Positions 1-7,802 of a DNA stretch of 64,000 bases are shown one piece after another (the stretch's first letter is position 1; each line of letters starts with the position of its first letter). The DNA is from G965232465 sp965276005 (GTDB lineage: Bacteria; Pseudomonadota; Alphaproteobacteria; JAQWUY01), in the NCBI GenBank assembly GCA_965276005.1, contig OZ254962.1:1240001-1304000 (forward strand), given 5' to 3'. The translations under genes and the position numbers were made by a program. The notes under the pieces are model-generated. The model saw nothing but the letters and a program-made list of their open reading frames with translations. It had not been told where the DNA came from and searched no databases.

Positions 1-2
1 TT

Positions 3-3000
3 GCTAGTTTTGGTTTTGCTGTGGGATCACCGCTTGCAAATATGGAGGTTAAGTTTACATCTGAAGTAGATGAATCCAAACATCGGTGTAATGTTGTTGG
101 CTCTGCGGGTAAATTTGTGGGGCTGTTGACGGGCAACTTCTCAGCAAGTGTTACTGAGGATTATAAGAGTGGCAAGCTTAGTGGGTCTTTTTCGGGAAGT
201 ATGAGCGTCGGTTTTAATTCAGATAATTTCATAGGAATTGGGGTGAAAAACGATTCAGAACAGACAAATGGTAATATATTAAAAAATGAAACGACAACGG
301 GATACAGAGTAAAATCTAAATCTATATTGTTTGATGTTGACAAAGTTACTGAGATACATAAAAGTACAAGTACTGATGGTGGTGGTTTTTCAGTATTTTA
401 TAACGCAATTCTTGCTGGTTGCAATGGATTAAGTGCTGCCGGTGGTACAGTTGCTAGTGCTGTCAAACCAGTTGGTGGTGCAGCTGCTGGTGCTATTGAT
501 ATGGTTGCCGGTGCGGTTGGCAGTGCTGCTAGTAAAGTTGGCGGTGCCATTGCTGGTGCTGCCAGGGCAGTTGGCAAGGCGGTTGGCAAGGTCGCCAGTA
601 AGATTGACAAAGCCATTGGCAGTGTGGTTAGTGGGGTTGCCAAGACATTTTCATCCTCATCGAACAGCGATTCCGATAGTGATAGCGGTTCTAGCAGTAG
701 CAGCAGCGATTCGGGTTCCAGCAGTAGCAGCAGCGATTCTGGTAGCGGGTCAAGTGTGGTAAGTTCTATTTCTAGTGCGGTAAGCAGCGTTGCCGATGCG
801 ATTAGCAGTGCTGCTAGTAGTATCGGCAGCGCTATTGGTAGCATATTCAGTAGTTCACCGCCCCCGCCGCCTCCACCGCCACCGCCGCCCCCTCCTCCAC
901 CTCCTCCGCAGTCTAGTAGCAGCAGTAGTAGCGATAGCGACAGCAGCGGTAAACCCATTATTTTAGACTTGGACGGGGACGGTATCGAATTGGTCGATCT
1001 CAAAGATTCCAGCGTATTCTTTGATATTAATGGCGATGGCTACCGTAACAACATGGGCTGGGTCAATGCAGACGATGGGTTCTTGGCTATCGACCTAAAC
1101 GGTGATGGTCTTGTTACCGACTTCCGTGAGCTTGCGTTTAAAGAATATGACGACAACGCCAGAACCGACCTCGAAGGCTTAAAAGTGTTCGACAGCAACA
1201 AAAACGGCTATCTAGATAAAGGCGATAAATACTGGGATAAATTCGGCGTGTGGCAAGATAAAAACCAAAACGGTATAACAGACGCAGGCGAATTTACAGG
1301 TCTGGACGCATTCGGTATGAAACAGCTAAAACTAGACAGCGACAGAGTTACTACTAAACATGGCAGAAATACCTCATATGGCACGGGCGAATATGAAATG
1401 ACAAACGGCACTAAACGGGCATTTGGTGATATTGGACTGGGCTATTCAGATCTTGGCTTCAGAGTCAATGCCGATGACTCTGTCGACATGCGATCCGTAT
1501 CCGGGCGTGTCATACGGCAAGTCAAAGACAACAGCGGCGTTACCATTAAACTAACCAGCAATTTGGCAGGCGTCATAGGAGGGGCAGGCAACGATACCCT
1601 AGAAGCAGGTGACGCCTTAAATGTACTCCTATCCGGTCAAGATGGCAACGATACACTGATTGGCAGTGCCGGTGATGACTGGTTAGTCGGTGGCTTGGGG
1701 GTCGATACCCTTAAAGCCGGCGATGGACATGATATATTGTTCTTCGACAATGCAGACATTAGCGGTGCCACCGTTGACGGCGGCGATGGCTACGATGTGG
1801 CATATGCCACAGGCTATACAGGTGTCCGCCTAGATGTACATACCCACAATATCGAAGCTGTATTCGGCACCGAATATAGCGATAGTTTCAGTACCAGCGG
1901 TAGACAGGGATACTATGCCAATGGCGACGCCGGCGATGACAGCTTCACAGGACGACAAGGCAATGATACCTTTATCGGTGGCGATGGCAACGATAGCTTT
2001 AATGCCGGTGCCGGCGATGATACTTTAATCGTCGATCACCAAGACACCCACATCAAGGCAGGCAGCGGTTACGATACGGTTATGGTATCGAGCGACCAAG
2101 CGGTTAATTTAAACGCTAATGGCATGCAGGCGGAAGTGGTTATCGGCGGCACAGGTTATGATACCCTTACCAATGTAGGCGGGTACCAATCTGTGGTACT
2201 ATCCGGTGGCGATGGGAACGATACCTTAATCGGTGGCAAGGGTAACGACTTCCTGTTTGGCGATGCCGGCGATGACTTCCTGTCCGGCGGCATGGGCGAT
2301 GACATGCTGGTCGGCGGTGCAGGCTATAACACATATAGCTTCAGTCGTAAATTCGGTAAAGACAAAGTCATCAACGACACAGGCAATACGCTTGCCAGCG
2401 GTAAAGTGATATTTAAAGACAATATAGCATTGTCCGAACTAACCATTTTCCGTGACAACAACAACCTTGTTATCGCTATTGCCGGCACAGACGACAGTAT
2501 CACTTTTGAAAACTGGTACACAAGTGCCGGCAATCAAATAAAGTCGTTTGAAACAGAGGACGGTACCGTGTTGTTTACCAACGATAACATTCCTTATCAA
2601 ACGGGTACAAAATCGCACTTAACACAAGCTGTAGATGTGCAACTAGGCGTATATTGGTCGAATTTTGAAGATTCCAGCAAGACAAGTTCGGGATCGTGGA
2701 TCCAAGACCTAGTATTTAACTATGCCAACGGTCGCAAGGTCATCGATATGAATACAATTCGCCAGCAACAAACCAGTGCCGATTGGATTTACGGCGTGCT
2801 AAAAGACAATCGTTCCGCACATATGGTTTTAGAAAATATTCTAACAACCGACCAAGTAAAGCACTTGGAAAGTAAACATACATCAAACTTCTTTATGAAC
2901 ATAAAGAGTGGCGATATACGAGTGGGCGATATTGTATCCCGTGACCAAGGCGTAATGTCGTTTAGCACAGATGCGACCGTAAGCAGTAGGCTACGGGGCG

Positions 3001-3908
3001 TCAAAGCATATAACGACAGCACCATGACCATTGCCTTAGGCGATAAGCGAGACACCATCGACAGTATCGATGTCAGCGAAAACGCCACCGCAAGTATCCA
3101 CATGGGCGGCGGCAATGACACCATCAATCGAGTATACACAAGCGGTGCCAGCAGCACCGATATAAATTTAGGCGATGGCGACGACACCATCCGCAACATC
3201 AGTGTCAATGGTTACTCCACAGTTACCATACACGGGGGCGATGGCGATGATACCATCTATGCCATTGGCGGTGATGGTACCTTAGTTCTAAATGGCGACA
3301 AGGGCAACGACACCATAAACTCAGGCAGTCGCAGTACATACGCTGTATTAAATGGCGGCGAGGGCAATGATGTACTGCTATCAGGATCCGCCCACAATGC
3401 CGAACATACCCTAAATGGCGGTGAAGGCAACGACACCCTAGACGGGGGCTATGGCAGCGGCAAACGCATACTAAACGGTGGCAAAGGCGACGACATCATC
3501 AAAGGCGGACAGTATGCCGAAAACACATACCAGTTCAGTCATGGCGATGGCAAAGACACCGTTTACAACCGTGGCGGTGCCAACAAGCAAGACAAAATAT
3601 TACTGGCAGGCTATGACAAAACCGATTTGTGGTTTAGCCGAGCGGCAAATGACTTGCAAATTAAAAGCCTATACAGCGATGACAGCGTAACCGTTAAAGG
3701 CTACTTCAACAGTGCCGATGAAAAGGTAGACATCATCCAGCTCAGTGACGGACACGCCTTAACGGAAACTGCGGTACAAAAGATGATACAAGCCATGTCC
3801 TCATACAACCCGGACAATTTGGGTATCGATTCTGCAAGCAAAAAACAATTGCCTGACGATGTGAAAAAGACTTTGGCAAGCAGCTGGCAACCGGCAAAAA
3901 TCGCATAG
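3..3908 (+). CDS. RTX-type calcium-binding exoprotein, 5' end outside the window
   Basis: The frame is open from the window edge, so the true start lies upstream; the first internal candidate is GTG at 21 (1295 residues from there). Numbering from that GTG: an N-terminal region without a recognised fold; a Gly/Ala-rich hydrophobic stretch at about 133-210; a Ser/Asp-rich linker at about 212-247; 17 consecutive prolines at 280-296; a second Ser/Asp tract; then EF-hand-like loops (DLDGDG, DINGDG, DLNGDG, DSNKNG, DKNQNG) from about 316 to 430. Two blocks of GGxGxDxLxGG nonapeptide repeats follow, at about 520-770 and 1028-1165. Such repeats bind calcium and form parallel beta-rolls after type I secretion. 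The C-terminus (after about 1165) would carry the secretion signal. It is probably a secreted or surface protein; no catalytic domain is recognised, and the adhesin or toxin role is open. No type I secretion genes are visible here. Confidence 0.85.
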   Translation, partial: ASFGFAVGSPLANMEVKFTSEVDESKHRCNVVGSAGKFVGLLTGNFSASVTEDYKSGKLSGSFSGSMSVGFNSDNFIGIGVKNDSEQTNGNILKNETTTGYRVKSKSILFDVDKVTEIHKSTSTDGGGFSVFYNAILAGCNGLSAAGGTVASAVKPVGGAAAGAIDMVAGAVGSAASKVGGAIAGAARAVGKAVGKVASKIDKAIGSVVSGVAKTFSSSSNSDSDSDSGSSSSSSDSGSSSSSSDSGSGSSVVSSISSAVSSVADAISSAASSIGSAIGSIFSSSPPPPPPPPPPPPPPPPPQSSSSSSSDSDSSGKPIILDLDGDGIELVDLKDSSVFFDINGDGYRNNMGWVNADDGFLAIDLNGDGLVTDFRELAFKEYDDNARTDLEGLKVFDSNKNGYLDKGDKYWDKFGVWQDKNQNGITDAGEFTGLDAFGMKQLKLDSDRVTTKHGRNTSYGTGEYEMTNGTKRAFGDIGLGYSDLGFRVNADDSVDMRSVSGRVIRQVKDNSGVTIKLTSNLAGVIGGAGNDTLEAGDALNVLLSGQDGNDTLIGSAGDDWLVGGLGVDTLKAGDGHDILFFDNADISGATVDGGDGYDVAYATGYTGVRLDVHTHNIEAVFGTEYSDSFSTSGRQGYYANGDAGDDSFTGRQGNDTFIGGDGNDSFNAGAGDDTLIVDHQDTHIKAGSGYDTVMVSSDQAVNLNANGMQAEVVIGGTGYDTLTNVGGYQSVVLSGGDGNDTLIGGKGNDFLFGDAGDDFLSGGMGDDMLVGGAGYNTYSFSRKFGKDKVINDTGNTLASGKVIFKDNIALSELTIFRDNNNLVIAIAGTDDSITFENWYTSAGNQIKSFETEDGTVLFTNDNIPYQTGTKSHLTQAVDVQLGVYWSNFEDSSKTSSGSWIQDLVFNYANGRKVIDMNTIRQQQTSADWIYGVLKDNRSAHMVLENILTTDQVKHLESKHTSNFFMNIKSGDIRVGDIVSRDQGVMSFSTDATVSSRLRGVKAYNDSTMTIALGDKRDTIDSIDVSENATASIHMGGGNDTINRVYTSGASSTDINLGDGDDTIRNISVNGYSTVTIHGGDGDDTIYAIGGDGTLVLNGDKGNDTINSGSRSTYAVLNGGEGNDVLLSGSAHNAEHTLNGGEGNDTLDGGYGSGKRILNGGKGDDIIKGGQYAENTYQFSHGDGKDTVYNRGGANKQDKILLAGYDKTDLWFSRAANDLQIKSLYSDDSVTVKGYFNSADEKVDIIQLSDGHALTETAVQKMIQAMSSYNPDNLGIDSASKKQLPDDVKKTLASSWQPAKIA

Positions 3909-3946
3909 GACAACATACAGTCCTGTACAATTAGACAACCACTCCT

Positions 3947-3985
3947 GGGTAAGGGTATGAATACATACCTTTACCCTTTGTCTTG
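3947..3985 (+). terminator. Rho-independent terminator after the RTX gene
   Basis: A 13-bp stem (3947-3959 with 3964-3976, one G-T pair) with the loop AATA is followed by a T-rich run TTTGTCTT. It lies 38 bases after the RTX stop codon and separates that gene from mnmC. Confidence 0.85.
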
Positions 3986-4028
3986 CGTACCTTAGGACAA
4001 AAGCACCTTACGACAAACAAAAAATACC

Positions 4029-4058
4029 TTGACAAATTTTGCGTTGTCTATTTACTAT
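4029..4058 (+). promoter_or_regulatory. Sigma-70-type promoter of mnmC, probably leaderless
   Basis: TTGACA at 4029-4034 is a perfect -35. A -10 follows as TTACTA (4052-4057, spacer 17) or TACTAT (4053-4058, spacer 18). Transcription would begin about 4064, at the ATG at 4065, so the mRNA would have almost no leader. This argues against the in-frame TTG at 4029 as start codon. Confidence 0.7.
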
Positions 4059-4064
4059 TGTCGT

Positions 4065-5744
4065 ATGAAAAGCGTGTGTACAAAACCAACCACCCCCATC
4101 ACGGCGGCGGATATTCATGTCGATTCTCATGGCACTGTTCGCAGTGTACCGTATGGGGATATATACTTTGCCCCCAACAACGGCGTTGCCGAAAGCACTT
4201 TTGTGTTCTTACAAGGGTGCCACATAAAAAATCGTATCGCCCACAGCACAGACACACACACGGTTTTAGAATTGGGGTTTGGTACGGGATTAAATTTTTT
4301 GCTCACTTTACAAACGGCTGCACAACAAAATAAGGGGCGACACCTGCACTTTATCAGTATCGAAAAACACCCCATACACCCTGACGCCTTACGGCACATA
4401 TACACATTTTTGCCAACGGATTTACACCCCTATGCGGATGCGATGATACGGGCGTATCCGCCGCTGACTTACGGGGTGCATACGGTGTATGTGTGTGGGG
4501 CAAAATTAACCTTGTATTTTGCCGATGTAAAACAAGCAATACCGCAAATTACCGCCCCTATAGATTCCCTATACTTAGACGGGTTCGCCCCCCGTAAAAA
4601 TGCCGATATGTGGCACAAGGATATATTTACCCACCTGTACACTGTATGCCGTGCAAGCGTACAAATTGGCACTTTTAGTGCGTCCAGCAGTGTACAAAAG
4701 GCTTTAAAAACCGCCGGCTTTTTTGTCCACAAACGCAAAGGGTTTGGGCGAAAGCGGCACTGTTTAAGTGCCCGAAAAACCCTGTGGACACCGCCCAAGC
4801 TATGTCAAAGTGCTCCCATATGTATTGTCGGGGCGGGGGTGATGGGCACCGCCCTTGCCCATCACTTGGCAAATGCGGGATACAAGATACGGCTGTATGA
4901 TACGCACCCCAGACCGTTAATGGCAACTTCTGGCAGTCCGTATGCCCTGCTGATGCCGAAATTTAATAAAACCGTACCGTTTCACCAAAACGCCTATGTG
5001 TACGCCTGTGCCTATTTTGACCGTTTACAATGTTTACAGGGCGGCGGCATAATTGCCTATACAGATGCGGTACCAGACCCAACCGCATATATAAAAACAG
5101 TCGCCACACACACAAAAGGTACAGAGAATATGCTGTTCGATACCAGCGGTGCAGTACGGACAACCGCCTATGCCGATGTGGTTTTACAGCACAAAAATAT
5201 CACATATATACACCGTACACTGCCGCATATACCCAACACAGATTTTCAAATGGTTATATTGTGCTTGGGGGCGGATACCAACGCCCTACTGCCCCGCCCC
5301 GTGCCGTATACCCTTAATCGGGGCAGCGTAGCGGTGTTAAAAAACCCGCCACCGCAGATGCCAACCATTCCCACTTATCACAAGGGATACACATATTCTG
5401 ATGGCACCATCGGCATATGTGGTGCCCATTTTGAACGGCTTGGCGATTGGCGGGCGGATGTCCCCGCTTTAAACACCCGCACCCACACCAAACACATCGC
5501 CGATAAAATGCGGTTTTTTAACATCGATATATACACCACCCCCCATACCTTGCACACGGGTATACGGGCAAATACCAAAAACCGTACGCCCGTTATCCAT
5601 CAACCGTGCCACAATACATTTTGTATTTACGGTATGGGGGCACGGGGGTATATCAACGCCCCCTACACAGCCCATCTGTTTTGTCAATATGTATTACACC
5701 ATCGGCACCATGCGGATTTAGAACGGATGTTTGAAAATACATGA
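4065..5744 (+). CDS. mnmC: Bifunctional tRNA mnm5s2U biosynthesis protein MnmC
   Basis: MnmC performs the last two steps of 5-methylaminomethyl-2-thiouridine formation at tRNA wobble U34: a C-terminal FAD-dependent oxidoreductase converts cmnm5U to nm5U, and an N-terminal SAM-dependent methyltransferase makes mnm5U. Both halves are visible in the 559 residues. The methyltransferase has the SAM motif ELGFGTGLNF at about 68-78 and YLDGFAPRKNADMW further on. The oxidoreductase has the dinucleotide motif IVGAGVMGTALAHHLANAG from about 253 and a late GMGARGY. I start at ATG 4065 because the upstream in-frame TTG overlaps the promoter -35 box. The protein is somewhat short for the fused family (about 600-670 residues). 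The next gene downstream is an aquaporin-like gene on the same strand. Confidence 0.9.
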   Translation: MKSVCTKPTTPITAADIHVDSHGTVRSVPYGDIYFAPNNGVAESTFVFLQGCHIKNRIAHSTDTHTVLELGFGTGLNFLLTLQTAAQQNKGRHLHFISIEKHPIHPDALRHIYTFLPTDLHPYADAMIRAYPPLTYGVHTVYVCGAKLTLYFADVKQAIPQITAPIDSLYLDGFAPRKNADMWHKDIFTHLYTVCRASVQIGTFSASSSVQKALKTAGFFVHKRKGFGRKRHCLSARKTLWTPPKLCQSAPICIVGAGVMGTALAHHLANAGYKIRLYDTHPRPLMATSGSPYALLMPKFNKTVPFHQNAYVYACAYFDRLQCLQGGGIIAYTDAVPDPTAYIKTVATHTKGTENMLFDTSGAVRTTAYADVVLQHKNITYIHRTLPHIPNTDFQMVILCLGADTNALLPRPVPYTLNRGSVAVLKNPPPQMPTIPTYHKGYTYSDGTIGICGAHFERLGDWRADVPALNTRTHTKHIADKMRFFNIDIYTTPHTLHTGIRANTKNRTPVIHQPCHNTFCIYGMGARGYINAPYTAHLFCQYVLHHRHHADLERMFENT

Positions 5745-5826
5745 GGCTATATTTTTATTGACACAATTCCCATTCCCATATATGTATATACGGTACAACC
5801 CATATATTACAAAGGAGAAAATGAAC

Positions 5827-6399
5827 ATGAAAAAATATATTGCAGAAGCACTTGGTACGGGCTTTTTAGCGTTTACCGCCATCAGCACCGGGGGCGATCC
5901 GTTTGCTATTGCCGCTGTGCTGGCGATTTTTATTTACGCATATGCCGATGTCAGCGGTGCCCACTTTAACCTGTCTGTAACCGCTGCTATGTGGAGTCGG
6001 GGGGAGATTTCTTGTTATGAATCGATAAAATATGCCGCTGCCCAAGTTATCGGAGCGGTGATTGCCATAGCAGTTGCCCTGATGTTGCTAGGCGAACCGC
6101 TATTCGCATTTGGCAGTATCACTGGTTCCATAAGCATGAGTCAAATAGCCAGCGAATTTTTGGCAGCATTTGTATTATTAACCGCCATATTTGCCTGTTT
6201 GCGAAGTGATGTCCACCCCGCATGGGGCGTGGCGATTGCCCATATTGTGTTGGTGTCTATTGGTATGATGATTAACACTTCGATCACTTTGGCGACCTTT
6301 ACCAATGGCAATGCGTTGCTAACCGTGATAATTTTAGCCATTGCCCAAATTGTTGGCGGCATTGTTGCCGGGCGGTTGGATAAGACTATGGCGGCATAA
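5827..6399 (+). CDS. Aquaporin (MIP)-like membrane channel with degenerate NPA motifs
   Basis: A 190-residue, very hydrophobic protein with about six predicted membrane segments. The segment SGAHFNLSVTAA matches the MIP-family first half (SGAHFNPAVT), but NPA reads NLS; in the second half the equivalent site seems to be INTSITLA, again not NPA. MIP channels pass water or small neutral solutes through a pore lined by the two NPA loops, so pore selectivity may differ. AAGGAG at 5812-5817 lies 9 bases before ATG 5827 and only 3 before ATG 5821, so 5827 is preferred. The protein is short for the family (about 230). It follows mnmC by 82 bases. Confidence 0.65.
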   Translation: MKKYIAEALGTGFLAFTAISTGGDPFAIAAVLAIFIYAYADVSGAHFNLSVTAAMWSRGEISCYESIKYAAAQVIGAVIAIAVALMLLGEPLFAFGSITGSISMSQIASEFLAAFVLLTAIFACLRSDVHPAWGVAIAHIVLVSIGMMINTSITLATFTNGNALLTVIILAIAQIVGGIVAGRLDKTMAA

Positions 6400-6447
6400 A
6401 TACGGCTGGTTTTCAAAAACACAGACAGGAAAAATTGCGAAAAACCC

Positions 6448-6475
6448 TTGACAATACACAGGTTTTGTATATTCT
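6448..6475 (+). promoter_or_regulatory. Promoter of tRNA-Pro
   Basis: TTGACA at 6448-6453, a 16-bp spacer, then TATTCT at 6470-6475. Transcription would start about 8 bases before the mature tRNA 5' end. Confidence 0.65.
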
Positions 6476-6489
6476 GAATGTCTGTATGA

Positions 6490-6566
6490 CGGACTATGGC
6501 GCAGCTTGGTAGCGCGCTTCGCTGGGGGTGAAGAGGTCGCAGGTTCGAATCCTGCTAGTCCGACCA
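6490..6566 (+). tRNA. tRNA-Pro (anticodon GGG)
   Basis: A complete cloverleaf. Acceptor strands CGGACTA (6490-6496) and TAGTCCG (6556-6562) pair fully, with discriminator A and an encoded CCA (6564-6566). The anticodon stem CTTCG/TGAAG encloses the loop CTGGGGG, giving anticodon GGG. The T-loop GGTTCGAATCC is standard. No integrase gene or attachment duplication was seen beside it. Confidence 0.97.
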
Positions 6567-6600
6567 ACAAAACACACCAACCCTTTAAGGAATGGCACTT

Positions 6601-7347
6601 ATGGCGACACTGTTTACATATGATGGCACCATGCCAACGGAAGCATTAACCGCACTGGACACGGCGGGCAACACCATAGTATCCCCCACCAAAGTGGGAT
6701 ACATTATCATGACCGCCGACCGGGCGGGGCTGGATGTCAAGTTTCAAGTCAAAAACCGTCCCGCCCGCAAACCGGGGGTGGTATTGTGTTGTGGTATCGA
6801 CCAATTGACACGGCTGGCACAAGTAAACGATGATATTTTGGCATTGTACAAAGCCCATTGGCAACACGATATTTTGCTGGGCTGTATTTTGCCATGGCGA
6901 CAAGACGCCCTATCCCTTATCCCCGATGATGGCAGTGCCGCATTGATGATGGATACACGACAGACCTCGTGTTTTGTTATCCGCTTTGGCAAACCTAGTG
7001 AACAGGTGGTGGCATACCGTTGGAACAACGGTAAAAAATTGACTTTTGCCAGCTCTGCCAACGAAAGCGGCAAAGGCAACATGGGCGTATTTGCCGGCAT
7101 TGGTGATCGTATTTTAAACGGCGTTACCTATGCGGTAGAAGCGGATGCTTTCGTAAACTCCATACAACCAGAAAAAACCGTCGAAACCCGCCACGAACAA
7201 GGGGTTATGGTATCGATGGTAAACACCGATGGCACCCTTACCGATACCCCGGTGCTTATCCGCAAGGGGCTTGCCGTAGATAAAATTATGGTGTTGTTAT
7301 CCGAACACTACAACCGTTGGGACTATCGGCACGGGGCGTATTACTAA
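6601..7347 (+). CDS. YrdC/Sua5-family protein, likely L-threonylcarbamoyladenylate synthase-like
   Basis: YrdC/Sua5 proteins make threonylcarbamoyl-AMP from threonine, bicarbonate and ATP for the t6A37 modification of ANN-decoding tRNAs. In this 248-residue protein the KNRPARKP segment matches the family K-x-R...KP RNA/ATP-binding motif, and SSANESGKGN matches the conserved SAN-x-SG motif. The usual PTDTVYGL motif is diverged (PTKVGYIIMTADRAG), so it may be a paralogue rather than the essential enzyme. AAGGA at 6587-6591 is 9 bases before ATG 6601; an in-frame ATG at 6592 would overlap it. It lies 34 bases after tRNA-Pro and could be co-transcribed with it. Confidence 0.7.
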   Translation: MATLFTYDGTMPTEALTALDTAGNTIVSPTKVGYIIMTADRAGLDVKFQVKNRPARKPGVVLCCGIDQLTRLAQVNDDILALYKAHWQHDILLGCILPWRQDALSLIPDDGSAALMMDTRQTSCFVIRFGKPSEQVVAYRWNNGKKLTFASSANESGKGNMGVFAGIGDRILNGVTYAVEADAFVNSIQPEKTVETRHEQGVMVSMVNTDGTLTDTPVLIRKGLAVDKIMVLLSEHYNRWDYRHGAYY

Positions 7348-7802
7348 GCCTGAGCCTATGCTTTCTCCCCTCCCTTATATTATGGACAAAAATAATATAT
7401 ATCTTAATAAAATGCCTGTGATATAGCCAAAATTACATAACACCCTTTGCTATATTTTTTTCACCTATTTCGTGCGTCTAATAGCGAGAGAAATGTCCTT
7501 CTGCCCCTAGCATGCCCCATTAGGGCATTTTCTGTTCATGGGCTATTTATATGTTATATACTATACAATGCGATTCACGCTGTTACGATTATGCCGTGTT
7601 ATTTCACGCACATATTATATATTTGGCGATGTAAGTTTGCTCTTTTATAACACTTCACATATTATCTAATGTATTTCACGAAAATACACATGCTATAGCA
7701 TGTGTAGGGGTATTATAGTACGCATATCCCATTGTATGCAAAGACTTTCATTCATTCGTACAGTTTTTGTGCAACCATGATTAAAAATAAGGAGATGTAC
7801 AG
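7348..7802. other. AT-rich intergenic region before the peptidase operon
   Basis: No convincing gene is seen in these 455 bases. The region contains a short hairpin (ATGCCC 7512-7517 with GGGCAT 7523-7528, followed by TTTCT) that could be a weak terminator, a 22-bp perfect palindrome (7685-7706), and a strong ribosome-binding site AAGGAG 8 bases before the first peptidase gene. A short frame at 7447-7650 has no ribosome-binding site and low-complexity content, and was not called. Confidence 0.6.
7685..7716 (+). promoter_or_regulatory. 22-bp palindrome next to a candidate -10 box of the peptidase operon
   Basis: Positions 7685-7706 form a perfect inverted repeat centred on CTA/TAG with no loop, a geometry typical of a dimeric regulator's operator. 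TATTAT at 7711-7716 could be a -10; no good -35 is seen because the palindrome occupies that position. This would suit an activator or repressor site controlling the six-gene array about 90 bases downstream. A cruciform or processing signal is an alternative. Confidence 0.4.

Noticed and set aside
6490..6566. tRNA-Pro as a phage attachment site
   Set aside because: No integrase, no duplicated tRNA 3' end, and the phage genes lie 31-47 kb away.
6334..6570. Minus-strand open frame reading GLAGFEPATSSPPAKRATKL
   Set aside because: It is the antisense translation of tRNA-Pro and the end of the aquaporin-like gene, a well-known spurious protein pattern.
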